33,343 nucleotides of DNA from Pseudomonadales bacterium. Lineage in GTDB: Bacteria; Pseudomonadota; Gammaproteobacteria; Pseudomonadales; Azotimanducaceae. Made by a program: the position numbers and the translations under genes. The notes beneath the pieces were generated by a model that did no database searches, was not told the DNA's origin, and saw only the letters and a list, made by a program, of their open reading frames with translations. This document shows, piece after piece, positions 1-7,942 of the stretch. Location of the stretch: assembly GCA_021295895.1 (NCBI GenBank), contig JAGWBM010000014.1:1-33343 (forward strand), written 5' to 3'. Within the stretch, counting starts at the first letter, position 1. Every line of letters begins with the position of its first letter.

Positions 1-484
1 TGGCTTCGGCCACTTCTTCGTAGACCTGCTGGAAAGCTTGCGTATAGCGCGGGCCGAGGTTCGGCGGCATGAGCATGCCCGCGAGGACGGGTTCGGCTTC
101 CACCGCGGTCACCGCCTCGGCCATGGCGGTCAGGTTGTCGCGGATGGTTTCGATGGGTAGACCTCGCAGACCGTCGTTGCCGCCGAGTTCGATGATCACG
201 ATGTCCGGCTTGTGGGTAGCCAACGTCTTGCCGATGCGTGCCGCGCCGCCGCCCGTGGTATCGCCGCTAATGCTCGCATTGACGACTTCGTAGTCGGTGC
301 CAAGCCGTTCGCGGAGCAGGTTCACCCAGGACTCTTCGGCGCGAATCCCGTAGGCGGCGCTCAAGCTGTCGCCGACGACCAGAACGGTTGTCTTCGCGGT
401 TGAGCCGGTGTCGTCGGCGGCGATGTACGGCGTAGCGACGACCAACGCGACGCGGACCAAGGCTCGCTTGAGGTGCCCGTTCAT
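1..484 (-). CDS. tesA: TesA-type GDSL arylesterase/lysophospholipase (3' end outside window)
   Basis: This is a secreted SGNH/GDSL hydrolase that should cleave acyl esters or thioesters in the periplasm. The reading frame runs from ATG at 484 to the window edge, giving about 161 residues; the C-terminal part with the catalytic Asp/His is not in the window. A weakly hydrophobic N-terminus (VRVALVVATPYIAA) may be the signal peptide. Block I, GDSLSAAYG, carries the nucleophilic Ser (about residues 42-50). The oxyanion-hole Gly lies in SGDTTGGG, and block III is GGNDGLRG with its Asn. The gene is divergent from an ABC exporter of the YbbA/YbbP type, an arrangement found in many gammaproteobacteria. 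The family identity is firm; the natural substrate is unknown. Confidence 0.9.
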   Translation of the reverse strand, partial: MNGHLKRALVRVALVVATPYIAADDTGSTAKTTVLVVGDSLSAAYGIRAEESWVNLLRERLGTDYEVVNASISGDTTGGGAARIGKTLATHKPDIVIIELGGNDGLRGLPIETIRDNLTAMAEAVTAVEAEPVLAGMLMPPNLGPRYTQAFQQVYEEVAEA

Positions 485-529
485 CCGGACACACTTACGG
501 TAGTCGCCGAGGCGGGTCAAGGGCCGTCG

Positions 530-550
530 GCGAACGTCGTGCGAACGTCG
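530..550. repeat. Tandem 11-bp direct repeat in the tesA/ybbA divergent gap
   Basis: Two adjacent copies of GCGAACGTCGT/GCGAACGTCG sit between the divergent tesA and ybbA starts. A one-helical-turn period could suit a regulator binding one DNA face, but no known operator was recognised. The remainder of the 485-689 gap shows only a weak promoter candidate. Confidence 0.4.
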
Positions 551-552
551 CA

Positions 553-580
553 TTTGAATCCCCACAGGTGCGCTGATAGT
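553..580 (+). promoter_or_regulatory. Weak sigma-70-like promoter candidate for ybbA-ybbP
   Basis: TTTGAA at 553-558 and GATAGT at 575-580 are separated by 16 bp and lie just after the tandem repeat, about 110 bp before the ybbA start. Both boxes are imperfect, so this is a suggestion only. Confidence 0.25.
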
Positions 581-689
581 GTCGCGCGTTCACCAGAACA
601 GGTCTTGGTCGGGTGCCGATCGCAGCCGGCGAGTAGAGCGGCGATGGTCCGCCGCCCAAGCCCCGATACCAATCGTTCGGACTCAACGC

Positions 690-1373
690 ATGCCGCCATC
701 CATTCTGCACGCCAAGGGGCTCGTCAAGCGCGTCCCGACCGCCGAGGGGGAACTGACGATTCTTGGTGGCATCGATCTCGTCGTGGAAACCGGTGGTCAA
801 CTGGCGGTGGTCGGCGAGTCCGGCTCCGGCAAGACGACGCTGTTGGGTATTCTCGCCGGGCTCGACCTGCCGACCGTGGGTGATGTCTGGCTCGACGGTG
901 CCGAGATCACCGCGTTGGGCGAGGAACAGCGCGCCAAGGTCCGGGCGCGTTCGGTGGGGTTCGTGTTCCAGACCTTCCAACTCATCGACAGCCTGACCGC
1001 GCTCGAGAACGTCATGCTGCCGTTGGAACTCCGAGGCGACAAGCAAGCGAAGGAGGATGCCCACGAATTCCTCGACCGGGTCGGGCTGTCGGCGAGGACG
1101 ACCCACTATCCCCGGCAGCTTTCCGGCGGCGAACAACAACGAGTGGCCATCGCGAGGGCATTCGCGTCGGGTCCGAAGGTGCTGTTCGCCGACGAGCCCA
1201 CCGGCAACCTCGATACCCATACGGGGGGCCGGGTCGCGGATCTCATCTTCGATCTCAATCGCGAAGTCGGGACTACGCTGGTCCTCGTGACGCACGACGC
1301 GGCACTGGCAACGCGTTGCGGACGCACGGTGACCCTGGAAGCCGGACGGGTCGTCGGGGACTCGTCACCGTGA
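690..1373 (+). CDS. ybbA: ABC transporter ATP-binding protein, YbbA/LolD type
   Basis: This is the nucleotide-binding subunit of a MacB/LolD-class exporter and would power the YbbP-like permease encoded next. With the start at 690 it has 227 residues. Visible motifs are Walker A GESGSGKTT (42-50), Q-loop FQTFQ (about 93-97), signature LSGGEQQRVAIAR (from 144), Walker B VLFADEP (164-170), a D-loop in TGNLD, and the switch His in VTHD (about 202). An upstream in-frame start at 579 was rejected because it adds 37 unrelated residues. The stop overlaps the next start by 4 bases (GTGA), implying coupled translation. Homologues beside tesA are often annotated as exporters, but the substrate is not established here. 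Confidence 0.88.
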   Translation: MPPSILHAKGLVKRVPTAEGELTILGGIDLVVETGGQLAVVGESGSGKTTLLGILAGLDLPTVGDVWLDGAEITALGEEQRAKVRARSVGFVFQTFQLIDSLTALENVMLPLELRGDKQAKEDAHEFLDRVGLSARTTHYPRQLSGGEQQRVAIARAFASGPKVLFADEPTGNLDTHTGGRVADLIFDLNREVGTTLVLVTHDAALATRCGRTVTLEAGRVVGDSSP

Positions 1374-3865
1374 CGCCGGCGCTCGCCGTCAAGTTCGCGA
1401 TGCGCGACTGGCGTGCGGGCGAGTTGCGCCTGTTGATCGCCGCGCTCCTGGTGGCGGTGGGCTCGGTCTCGTCGATCACCTTGTTCGTGGATCGGCTGCA
1501 GCGCGCCATCGAACAGGAGTCGACGAGCTTTTTGGGCGCTGACCGGGTGATCGGGGGCTCCCGGGAGATTCCCGATCGATTCCGGGAGCTTGCGCGGGAG
1601 GAAGGGCTCAAGTACGCGGACGTCATCACCTTCAACTCGATGGTATTCGCCGACGCATCCGGGTCCGACCGCAATCAGTTGGCCAGCGTCAAGGCCGTGG
1701 CGCCGGGTTATCCGCTGCGCGGCGTGGCCCGAATCTCGGCCGAGCCGTTTGCCCGAGGCGTACCGACGCCGGACGTGCCCGGCGTCGGCGAAGTCTGGAT
1801 GGATTCGCGGCTGTTCCCGGCTCTCGGCGTCGCGGTGGGAGATCGGGTCGCCGTGGGCTACGCGAATTTCATCGTCACCGCGGTGCTTACCGGGGAACCG
1901 GATCGGGGCAGCTTCATGGACTTCGGTCCGCGTCTCCTGATGCGCGTGGAAGACATCCCGGCGACACAGGTGGTGCAACCGGGCAGCCGCATCGGCTATA
2001 CGTTGATGCTGGCCGGGAAAGACTCCGCACTCGCCTCGCTGTTCGACGCGATCCGCGGGGACCTGGCGCCGAATTACCGTTGGCGCAGCATCCGGGATAC
2101 CAACGCTTCCATCGGTCGGGCCATCGACCGGGCCGAGAGTTTCCTGCTGTTGGGCGGACTATTGGCGGTGCTTCTGGCGGGCATCGCCGTGGCGTTGGCC
2201 GCCAACCGGTACGCGCGTCGCCACTACGACCACGTCGGCGTCCTCAAGACACTGGGCGCCACACCGCGGGAGATCCAGTGGGGCTACCTGGGCGTGTTGC
2301 TGGTGATCGGCGTCGTTGGCATGTTGCTGGGCTTGGCGCTCGGGGGCGTGGTGCATCTCGGCATCATCGCGGCCCTCGGCGATCTGCTGCCGCCCACGCT
2401 GCCCCTGCCGGGGGTGCGACCGCTGATCGTCGGTTCGATCACGGGTTTCATCTGCCTGTTGGCGTTCGCGTTGCCGCCGCTCCTCGCGTTGAGGAAGATC
2501 TCGCCCATGCGCGTGATACGCCGTGACTTAGGGACGGGGGTGGCGCCCATCGTGACCTACTCCTTCGCCGCGGCGGGCAGTCTCGGCCTTCTCGTCTGGC
2601 ACAGCGGCAGCGTCATTCTGACCGTGGCGGCACTCATCGGGGCGGTGGTGACCGGCGGCACCTTCGCGGTCATCGCATTGATCCTTCTTCGCGGTGGCCG
2701 CGTGCTCGGCATGCAGGCGGGTAGCACCTGGCGGCTCGCCCTCGCCGGGCTGCAGCGCCGCTACCGGGAGAACGTCGCCCAGATCGTGATCTTCGGTTTC
2801 GCGATCATGCTCTTGCTGGTGATGCTGCTAGTCCGCACCGCCCTCGTGGAGGACTGGCAGGCGGAGATTCCGGAGAGCACGCCCAACCATTTCCTCATGA
2901 ATGTCGTGCCGTCGGAGGTGGAAGCCGTCCAGCGCCTGCTGACCGAACGCACGGACTACGACGGCGCACTGTTCCCGATGATTCGCGGGCGTATCAATGC
3001 CGTCAACGACGTGTCCGCCAGGGAGTGGCGACGCCGCGTCGGGGCGCGCCCCGGACCCGGCATTCGTTCGGAGCGAAATCTCACGTTCTCCCAGGACTTG
3101 CCGGACAACAATATCGTCGTGGAGGGCGACTGGTGGGCCGCGGACGGGCCCCGGGAACCCGCCGCGTCCCTGGAGGACGACTACGCGAGTTCCATCGGCG
3201 TTTCCGTCGGCGATACGCTGACCTTCGACATCGGCGGGCTGCCCCTCACGGTTCCCGTCACCAACCTGCGCAGCGTCGAGTGGGACAGCCTGCAGCCCAA
3301 TTTCTTCATCATATTCTCGCCGGGCACGCTCGACGAATATCCAGCGACCTTCATGACGAGTTTCCACCTGTCGCGGGAGGAGAAGCCGTTCCTGAACGAA
3401 TTGCTGTCGGCTCACCCGACCGTCACGTTGATCGAGGTGGACGAGATCATCGGCCAGGTGCGCAGCATCATCGACCGGGTCACCCAGACCGTGGAACTCG
3501 TGCTCTACCTGGTTCTCGGGGCGGGCGTGCTGGTGTTGATCGCCTCCATCGGTTCGAGTCGCGACCAGCGGTTGCGTGAACACGCCCTGCTGCGTGCACT
3601 GGGCGGGACGCGCCCGCTGATCCAGGGTGCCCTCGTGACGGAGTTCGCCATCTTGGGCATATTCGCGGGCATCGTCGCCGTGATCGGTGCGGAAATCACC
3701 GTGTTCACGCTCAACCGGGAGATCTTCGAACTGCCGACCAGCCTGCATTTCTGGCTCTGGGCGACGGGTCCCGCCATTGGCATGGCGATGATTGCGACGG
3801 TGGGATATCTCGGCACCCGCAAGCTGGTGAGTTCCCCGCCCGCCACGGTCCTGCGGGAGGTCTGA
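1370..3865 (+). CDS. ybbP: ABC transporter permease, YbbP/FtsX type
   Basis: This large inner-membrane permease is the partner of the upstream ATPase. From the GTG at 1370 it has 831 residues, close to the usual size of YbbP-like proteins. An N-terminal membrane segment (about residues 20-40) is followed by a periplasmic domain, then a set of helices around residues 245-385 with the FtsX-type motif YDHVGVLKTLGATPREI, further helices, a second periplasmic domain, and a C-terminal FtsX block containing LREHALLRALGGTRPLI. This duplicated FtsX plan is typical of the family. The GTG overlaps the ybbA stop; the in-frame ATG at 1316 lies inside ybbA and is less likely. The substrate may be a lipid or envelope molecule, but that is inference. 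Confidence 0.87.
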   Translation: MTPALAVKFAMRDWRAGELRLLIAALLVAVGSVSSITLFVDRLQRAIEQESTSFLGADRVIGGSREIPDRFRELAREEGLKYADVITFNSMVFADASGSDRNQLASVKAVAPGYPLRGVARISAEPFARGVPTPDVPGVGEVWMDSRLFPALGVAVGDRVAVGYANFIVTAVLTGEPDRGSFMDFGPRLLMRVEDIPATQVVQPGSRIGYTLMLAGKDSALASLFDAIRGDLAPNYRWRSIRDTNASIGRAIDRAESFLLLGGLLAVLLAGIAVALAANRYARRHYDHVGVLKTLGATPREIQWGYLGVLLVIGVVGMLLGLALGGVVHLGIIAALGDLLPPTLPLPGVRPLIVGSITGFICLLAFALPPLLALRKISPMRVIRRDLGTGVAPIVTYSFAAAGSLGLLVWHSGSVILTVAALIGAVVTGGTFAVIALILLRGGRVLGMQAGSTWRLALAGLQRRYRENVAQIVIFGFAIMLLLVMLLVRTALVEDWQAEIPESTPNHFLMNVVPSEVEAVQRLLTERTDYDGALFPMIRGRINAVNDVSAREWRRRVGARPGPGIRSERNLTFSQDLPDNNIVVEGDWWAADGPREPAASLEDDYASSIGVSVGDTLTFDIGGLPLTVPVTNLRSVEWDSLQPNFFIIFSPGTLDEYPATFMTSFHLSREEKPFLNELLSAHPTVTLIEVDEIIGQVRSIIDRVTQTVELVLYLVLGAGVLVLIASIGSSRDQRLREHALLRALGGTRPLIQGALVTEFAILGIFAGIVAVIGAEITVFTLNREIFELPTSLHFWLWATGPAIGMAMIATVGYLGTRKLVSSPPATVLREV

Positions 3866-3868
3866 CCG

Positions 3869-4744
3869 ATGGCCAGCGCCCAAGCCAACAAGCTGGGCAA
3901 GAAGCTCCGTCGCCTCGCCGGCAAGGCGGTGGGCGACTACGCCATGGTCGAGGATGGCGATCGCATCATGGCCTGCCTGTCGGGCGGCAAGGACTCCTAT
4001 ACGCTGCTCGACATGCTGCTGTCCCTGCAGCGCAACGCCCCGGTCTCGTTCGAAGTCGTGGCTGTCAACCTCGATCAGAAGCAGCCGCACTTCCCCGGCC
4101 ACGTATTGCCCGACTACCTGGACACCCTCGGTATCGAGTATCACATCGTCGAAGAGGACACCTATTCGATCGTCAAGGCCGTCACCCCCGAAGGCAAGAC
4201 CTATTGCCCGGTGTGCTCGCGCCTTCGCCGAGGCGTGCTCTACAGTTTCGCCCGGCGCATCGGCGCTACCAAGATCGCGCTAGGCCACCATGCCGACGAC
4301 GCGGTTGAGACCCTGTTCCTGAACATGTTTCACGGCGGGCGGTTGAAATCCATGCCGCCGAAGCTTCTCTCCGACGACGGCGACCACGTCGTGATCCGGC
4401 CGCTCTACTACGTCCGCGAACGGGATATCGCGCGCTGGTCGAAGTATCGTGAACACCCCATCATTCCGTGCAACCTCTGCGGTTCCCAGGAAAACTTGGA
4501 GCGCCCTGTCATCAAGCGCATGCTCGCCGAGTGGGACGCTATCCAGCCGGGTCGCGTCGACAACATCGCCCGCGCCATGCGCCACGTGGTGCCGAGCCAC
4601 CTAGGTGACAACGCCCTGGTCGAATTCGAAAACCTGAGACGCTCGGTCGAATTGATGCCGACGAGGGACCTCACCCAGAACGGGTTAGACTTCGATCAAC
4701 CTGACCACCGCAAAAAGGACTGCCGACCCCTCGACGGAGACTGA
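3869..4744 (+). CDS. ttcA: tRNA 2-thiocytidine(32) synthetase TtcA
   Basis: The enzyme thiolates cytidine 32 of certain tRNAs, using ATP and a [4Fe-4S] cluster. Its 291 residues show the PP-loop ATP-pyrophosphatase motif SGGKDS (38-43), a CPVC pair (C113, C116), and the downstream [10 protein letters not shown] motif (C201, C204). In characterised TtcA, the CxxC pair and one Cys of this later motif hold the cluster. A good ribosome site, GGGAGG (3855-3860), lies 8 bases before the ATG, and only 3 bases separate it from the ybbP stop, so it is probably co-transcribed with the exporter. The last 60 bases overlap the end of the convergent lipoprotein gene. Confidence 0.95.
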   Translation: MASAQANKLGKKLRRLAGKAVGDYAMVEDGDRIMACLSGGKDSYTLLDMLLSLQRNAPVSFEVVAVNLDQKQPHFPGHVLPDYLDTLGIEYHIVEEDTYSIVKAVTPEGKTYCPVCSRLRRGVLYSFARRIGATKIALGHHADDAVETLFLNMFHGGRLKSMPPKLLSDDGDHVVIRPLYYVRERDIARWSKYREHPIIPCNLCGSQENLERPVIKRMLAEWDAIQPGRVDNIARAMRHVVPSHLGDNALVEFENLRRSVELMPTRDLTQNGLDFDQPDHRKKDCRPLDGD

Positions 4745-5392
4745 TCCAAGCACCAGGGTCTGGTTCGGTCGAATGCCGACATCGGTTTCCAGAGCGCGGC
4801 CTCTGAAGCGGGAACTGCTGTTTCCCTGCGTCCTGGAACGTCGTTGGCTGAGACCAACGGATAACACGTATCCGGATTCGGACTCTGATAAAGTACCGCC
4901 GATCTCGTACTCGTCCTCGGCGGTTTGCAGTATCTGGCCAAAGTCGGCACGCGGCGCCACGGCTATCTGTGCCTCGCCGACGAGTGAGTAGCCGTCGAAT
5001 CGGAGAGCCTTGCGCAGTTCCTCAACGACGTCGGCGATCACCGGATCGGCCTCCGAGGCGCCATTGGCTTCGATGAGTTGGAATTGGAGCCGGAACGAAG
5101 GCGTCGGCGTCACCGAAAGGTCAAGTTGCGCGAGAACCCTGGCGATTTGGTCGAGGTTGTCCGGCGTTTCCCGGACCGTGATCGCACCCGCAGCTATCGA
5201 CATGGAACCCGGCGCATTGGGCCGCTCCGTGTAGACGTATGGCTGGATTAGGGTACCGGCGCTCTCCAGTTGGGCCTTGTCCGTCGTCTCAACCTGGAAG
5301 GTCCGCACCTCCAACTTCGTGCCGAGATCACAGGCCGTTGCCAGGACCAATAGCAATGGGACCGTCGCGAACCGGATCCACTTCCTGCACAT
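4685..5392 (-). CDS. Lipoprotein with secretin-like features, third gene of a sigma/anti-sigma unit
   Basis: Gene not assigned to a named family. The 235-residue product starts with a lipoprotein signal ending in the lipobox LATAC (Cys21). Residues about 28-92 resemble a secretin N-type subdomain: a strand ([12 protein letters not shown]), a helix, a strand ([12 protein letters not shown]) and a closing helix ending in ARVLAQLD, as in proteins that read 'TDTPENLERIERLLAELD'. The C-terminal stretch [12 protein letters not shown] recalls the secretin 'G-TLVLG' strand. No channel-forming domain of normal length is present. The start was set by the ribosome site: AAGGAGG (5405-5399) directly abuts the ATG at 5398 but lies 6 bases from the ATG at 5392. 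The 5' end overlaps the anti-sigma gene and the 3' end overlaps ttcA. A role in envelope sensing or as an anti-sigma partner is inference. Confidence 0.72.
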   Translation of the reverse strand: MCRKWIRFATVPLLLVLATACDLGTKLEVRTFQVETTDKAQLESAGTLIQPYVYTERPNAPGSMSIAAGAITVRETPDNLDQIARVLAQLDLSVTPTPSFRLQFQLIEANGASEADPVIADVVEELRKALRFDGYSLVGEAQIAVAPRADFGQILQTAEDEYEIGGTLSESESGYVLSVGLSQRRSRTQGNSSSRFRGRALETDVGIRPNQTLVLGSVSVEGSAVLFAVVRLIEV

Positions 5393-5886
5393 CGTCATCC
5401 TCCTTCGAAAACCAGAAAATCGTGATATCGGGATTCGCCGTGGGGATCACGGCGACGGTGTAGCCGGGGGCATCCACCAGCAGGGGTCGGGTGGCGTATT
5501 CGGGCGTGATCGGATCGGGTTTCCACTCGGACCCGGGCAGCGGTTCCTCGCTCTCGACAACGGCCAGCAATATCGCCGCGATTGCCAAGGTACCGATGCC
5601 GGCCGCGATGGGCACCCATCGCCAGCCGGGTTGCATGGCGGGCCATCGAAGCTGGCGCCAGGCGGGAATTGGCGCGGTAGCCCCTTCTTAGATCGCGGGT
5701 GTCCGGCGTCCGCTGTGCCACCAGCGAGTCGTTGAGTACGACGTTCGCCGCCAGGATCTTCCGTGCCGCCGCGGAGCAATGCGGGCAGTCGCGAACGTGT
5801 CGGCCCAGTTCCGTGTCGGCCTTGCCCGCAAGTTCGTCCAACTCCGCCGTCAACAACGGCTCAACGGGGCGGTGGCACGCTGTCAT
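5328..5886 (-). CDS. Zinc-finger anti-sigma factor, frame interrupted by a +1 shift
   Basis: The first part (ATG at 5886) has an anti-sigma zinc-finger motif, H-x3-C-x2-C in RHVRDCPHCSAA, with an earlier Cys at residue 4. The frame then turns into non-protein-like sequence at CTA AGA AGG GGC (5691-5680). Reading on one base later gives a sensible continuation, ATAPIPAWRQLRWPAMQPGW, a membrane helix (PIAAGIGTLAIAAILLAVV) and a periplasmic tail, ending with TGA at 5330-5328. The joined product is about 185 residues, a normal size for a membrane-bound anti-sigma factor. The start overlaps the sigma-factor stop (ATGA). The second half alone could begin at the ATG at 5636, but would lack the sigma-binding domain. 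Sequencing error, mutation or programmed shifting are all possible. Confidence 0.7.
5680..5691 (-). other. Candidate +1 frameshift site in the anti-sigma gene
   Basis: On the minus strand the codons are CTA AGA AGG GGC, three rare-looking codons in a G+C-rich gene followed by a G4 run. The new frame has a TAA (5690-5688) just upstream, so the switch must occur within a few bases of this point. AGAAGGGG also resembles a Shine-Dalgarno sequence. Tandem AGA/AGG codons are known to promote +1 shifts in E. coli, but a single extra G would look identical. Confidence 0.5.
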
Positions 5887-6464
5887 TGCCAGTCCTCCTG
5901 CACGTCCGGCCACACGGTCAGAATCCGTCGCCGGAGGTTGCGTCGCGCCTTGAAGAGATTGCCTCGCACGCTGGTTGCCCGGATGCCGAGGATGTCGGCG
6001 GCCTCGGTGGCCGGAATACCCTGCAACTCGACCAGATCGAACACCTCCCGTTGGCGACTTGGCAGTTCGTCGAACGCCGACCGCAACACGTCGCCAAGCT
6101 CGAGGCGCTCCGCATCGTTCGCCGGGTTCGGGATGTCGGAGACCGCCGTCTCCAGGATGCCCTCGGAGTCGGCCGCGGTACGCTGCCGCGAACGGGATCG
6201 AAAACGGTCGGCAGCCGCGTTCCGCGTCACGGTATACAGCCACCCGGCTAAGCGAGGCGGTTCCGGCAGGGCGTCGAGGTTGCGAATCATGCGTATCAAC
6301 ACCTCTTGTGTCACGTCGTCCGCTTCGGCCGCATCGCCGGTCTGCACCAATGCCCATCGGCTGACGACCGGGGCGACCGCGTCGATGAGGTCGGAAAGCG
6401 AGTTGTCGTCGTCTCTCGCCCGGACCAACAACCGCCCGGGTATGTCGAGTGCACGGTCGCTCAA
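5883..6464 (-). CDS. ECF-type RNA polymerase sigma factor
   Basis: This is a two-domain extracytoplasmic-function sigma factor that should direct RNA polymerase to a small regulon under control of the anti-sigma factor encoded next. Its 193 residues include region 2 (about 25-95), with the core-binding motif DDVTQEVLIRMI and GWLYTVTRNAAADRFR, and region 4 (about 125-182), with the helix-turn-helix GIPATEAADILGIRATSVRG followed by NLFKARRNLRR. Translation begins at TTG (6464-6462) by this reading; no stronger start is evident. It is divergent from ccmA across about 130 bp. No clear ECF promoter upstream of itself was recognised. The target genes are unknown. Confidence 0.88.
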   Translation of the reverse strand: MSDRALDIPGRLLVRARDDDNSLSDLIDAVAPVVSRWALVQTGDAAEADDVTQEVLIRMIRNLDALPEPPRLAGWLYTVTRNAAADRFRSRSRQRTAADSEGILETAVSDIPNPANDAERLELGDVLRSAFDELPSRQREVFDLVELQGIPATEAADILGIRATSVRGNLFKARRNLRRRILTVWPDVQEDWQ

Positions 6465-6592
6465 TCGGTGCCCCGGTGTGTCGGCTTGGGTACCTCGACA
6501 CTATAGACGTGGAATCCGCGTTTGGCGTTTACTGCACGCCGCAGAACCGGCGCCGGGGGGCGGTCATCCGGCCGGACGAAAGAGCGAATTTG

Positions 6593-7192
6593 GTGGAAGA
6601 CGACCTGCTCGTTGCCGAGAACATCCGTTGCACTGTCGGCGACCGGGTGTTGTTCGACGGGTTGTCGTTTTGTGCGCACCCGGGCGATCTCGTCGAGATC
6701 CGGGGACCCAACGGCAGCGGCAAGAGCACGCTGCTGCGTTGCTTGGTGGGTCTGCACGAACCGGATGCGGGCAACATCCGTCGAACCGTCGACAGTCTCT
6801 ACGTTGGCCACCGGTCCGGCATCTGCGGGCGCATGTCGCCGATCGAGAATCTGCGCTGGTTCGCCGGCCTCACCAATGCGAGCGCGGACGACGAATCCAT
6901 CGGAGCCGCGCTCGGGGCCGTCGGACTTGGCCATGCCCGGCACGATGTATGCGATTCGCTATCGGCGGGGCAGCAGCGGCGGGTGTCGCTGGCCCGGTTG
7001 CTGGTTACGCCCGCGCCGCTGTGGATCCTCGACGAGCCGCTCACTGCCCTGGACGACGACGGTCGAGACTTCGTGGGCGAACTGCTGGCACGGCATTGCT
7101 CGGCCGGTCGCGCGGCGGTCTGCGCGACGCACCAGGTGTTGACTACGGCGCCGGATGCGCCCGCGACGCGTGCCGTGACGCTGGGTCCATGA
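6593..7192 (+). CDS. ccmA: Heme exporter ATP-binding protein CcmA
   Basis: CcmA is the ATPase of the CcmABCD complex, which releases heme-loaded CcmE in System I cytochrome c maturation. The product has 199 residues, near the usual 205. It shows Walker A GPNGSGKST (38-46), the family-type signature LSAGQQRR (123-130) and Walker B LWILDEP (143-149) followed by LTALD. The start is GTG at 6593 or TTG at 6590, preceded by GAAAGAG; the longer frame upstream encodes no conserved sequence. The stop overlaps the ccmB start (ATGA). Confidence 0.93.
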   Translation: MEDDLLVAENIRCTVGDRVLFDGLSFCAHPGDLVEIRGPNGSGKSTLLRCLVGLHEPDAGNIRRTVDSLYVGHRSGICGRMSPIENLRWFAGLTNASADDESIGAALGAVGLGHARHDVCDSLSAGQQRRVSLARLLVTPAPLWILDEPLTALDDDGRDFVGELLARHCSAGRAAVCATHQVLTTAPDAPATRAVTLGP

Positions 7193-7839
7193 GGCTTTTC
7201 ATCACCCAGTTCCGGCGCGATCTCGTTCTCGCCGTTCGCAGCCGTTCCGACGCGGCGAACCCGTTGGTCTTCTTCGTGCTCGCGACGGTTCTCCTTGGTC
7301 TTGGCACGGGTTCCGAACTCGTACCCGGTGTGATCTGGGTGCTCGCGCTGTTCGCCAACGTGCTGGCCGTGGAAGGGGTATTCCGGCGCGACCACGAGGA
7401 CGGAACCCTGGAGCAGTTGCTGATCCACGCCCAACCGCTATTCCCGGCGGTAGTGGGCAAACTCGCCGCCCACTGGGCGCTGTCCGGCTTGCCGGTTGCG
7501 GTGTTGAGCCCGGTGGCGGCAATCATGCTCACGGGAACGACTACCGGGATCGGGGTGCTGGTGTTGACGTTGTGCATCGGCACCCCGGCACTGACCCTCT
7601 TGGGTGCCATCGGCTCGGCGCTAACCGTCGCCACCGGTCGCGGCGGTCTGTTGGTCGCCATCCTGGTGCTGCCGTTCTACGTTCCGGTGTTGATCTTCGG
7701 TGCCGGCGCGAGTACGGCGGCGATGCTCGGCGATCCGGTCGCCTTCCAACTTCTGGCGCTCTCTGCCTTGCTGGCGGCGTGCCTGACCGCGGCACCCTTC
7801 GCGGTGGGCAAGGCGCTCGCGATCAGCCAGGAATACTGA
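7189..7839 (+). CDS. ccmB: Heme exporter membrane protein CcmB
   Basis: CcmB is the six-helix membrane subunit that pairs with CcmA. The 216 residues begin MRLFITQFRRDL, with the family-typical cytoplasmic start and FRRDHEDGTLEQLL loop, followed by several hydrophobic helices and the end GKALAISQEY. It starts at the ATG overlapping the ccmA stop. The same frame stays open far upstream through ccmA and the sigma-factor region, but that extension is an antisense or out-of-frame artefact. A gap of 103 bp follows before ccmC, the only untranslated gap inside the cluster. Confidence 0.93.
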   Translation: MRLFITQFRRDLVLAVRSRSDAANPLVFFVLATVLLGLGTGSELVPGVIWVLALFANVLAVEGVFRRDHEDGTLEQLLIHAQPLFPAVVGKLAAHWALSGLPVAVLSPVAAIMLTGTTTGIGVLVLTLCIGTPALTLLGAIGSALTVATGRGGLLVAILVLPFYVPVLIFGAGASTAAMLGDPVAFQLLALSALLAACLTAAPFAVGKALAISQEY

Positions 7840-7942
7840 CTTGGCGAGCCCATATCGCCGGTGGGATGCCGCCGGCGCGGTTACAATCCACCCATCCTGC
7901 CGCGCATGACGCGTAGCGGCGGCGTTACTTTCGGCCCGACCC

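Noticed and set aside
5328..5636. A separate 102-residue membrane protein starting at 5636
   Set aside because: The protein-like sequence continues upstream of this ATG (PIPAWRQLRWPA) and joins the zinc-finger half with one base shift, so a single anti-sigma gene is the better reading.
5779..7839. A 686-residue open frame on the plus strand
   Set aside because: Only its last 216 residues (CcmB) look like protein. The upstream part lies antisense to the sigma and anti-sigma genes and out of frame with ccmA; it stays open because of high G+C.
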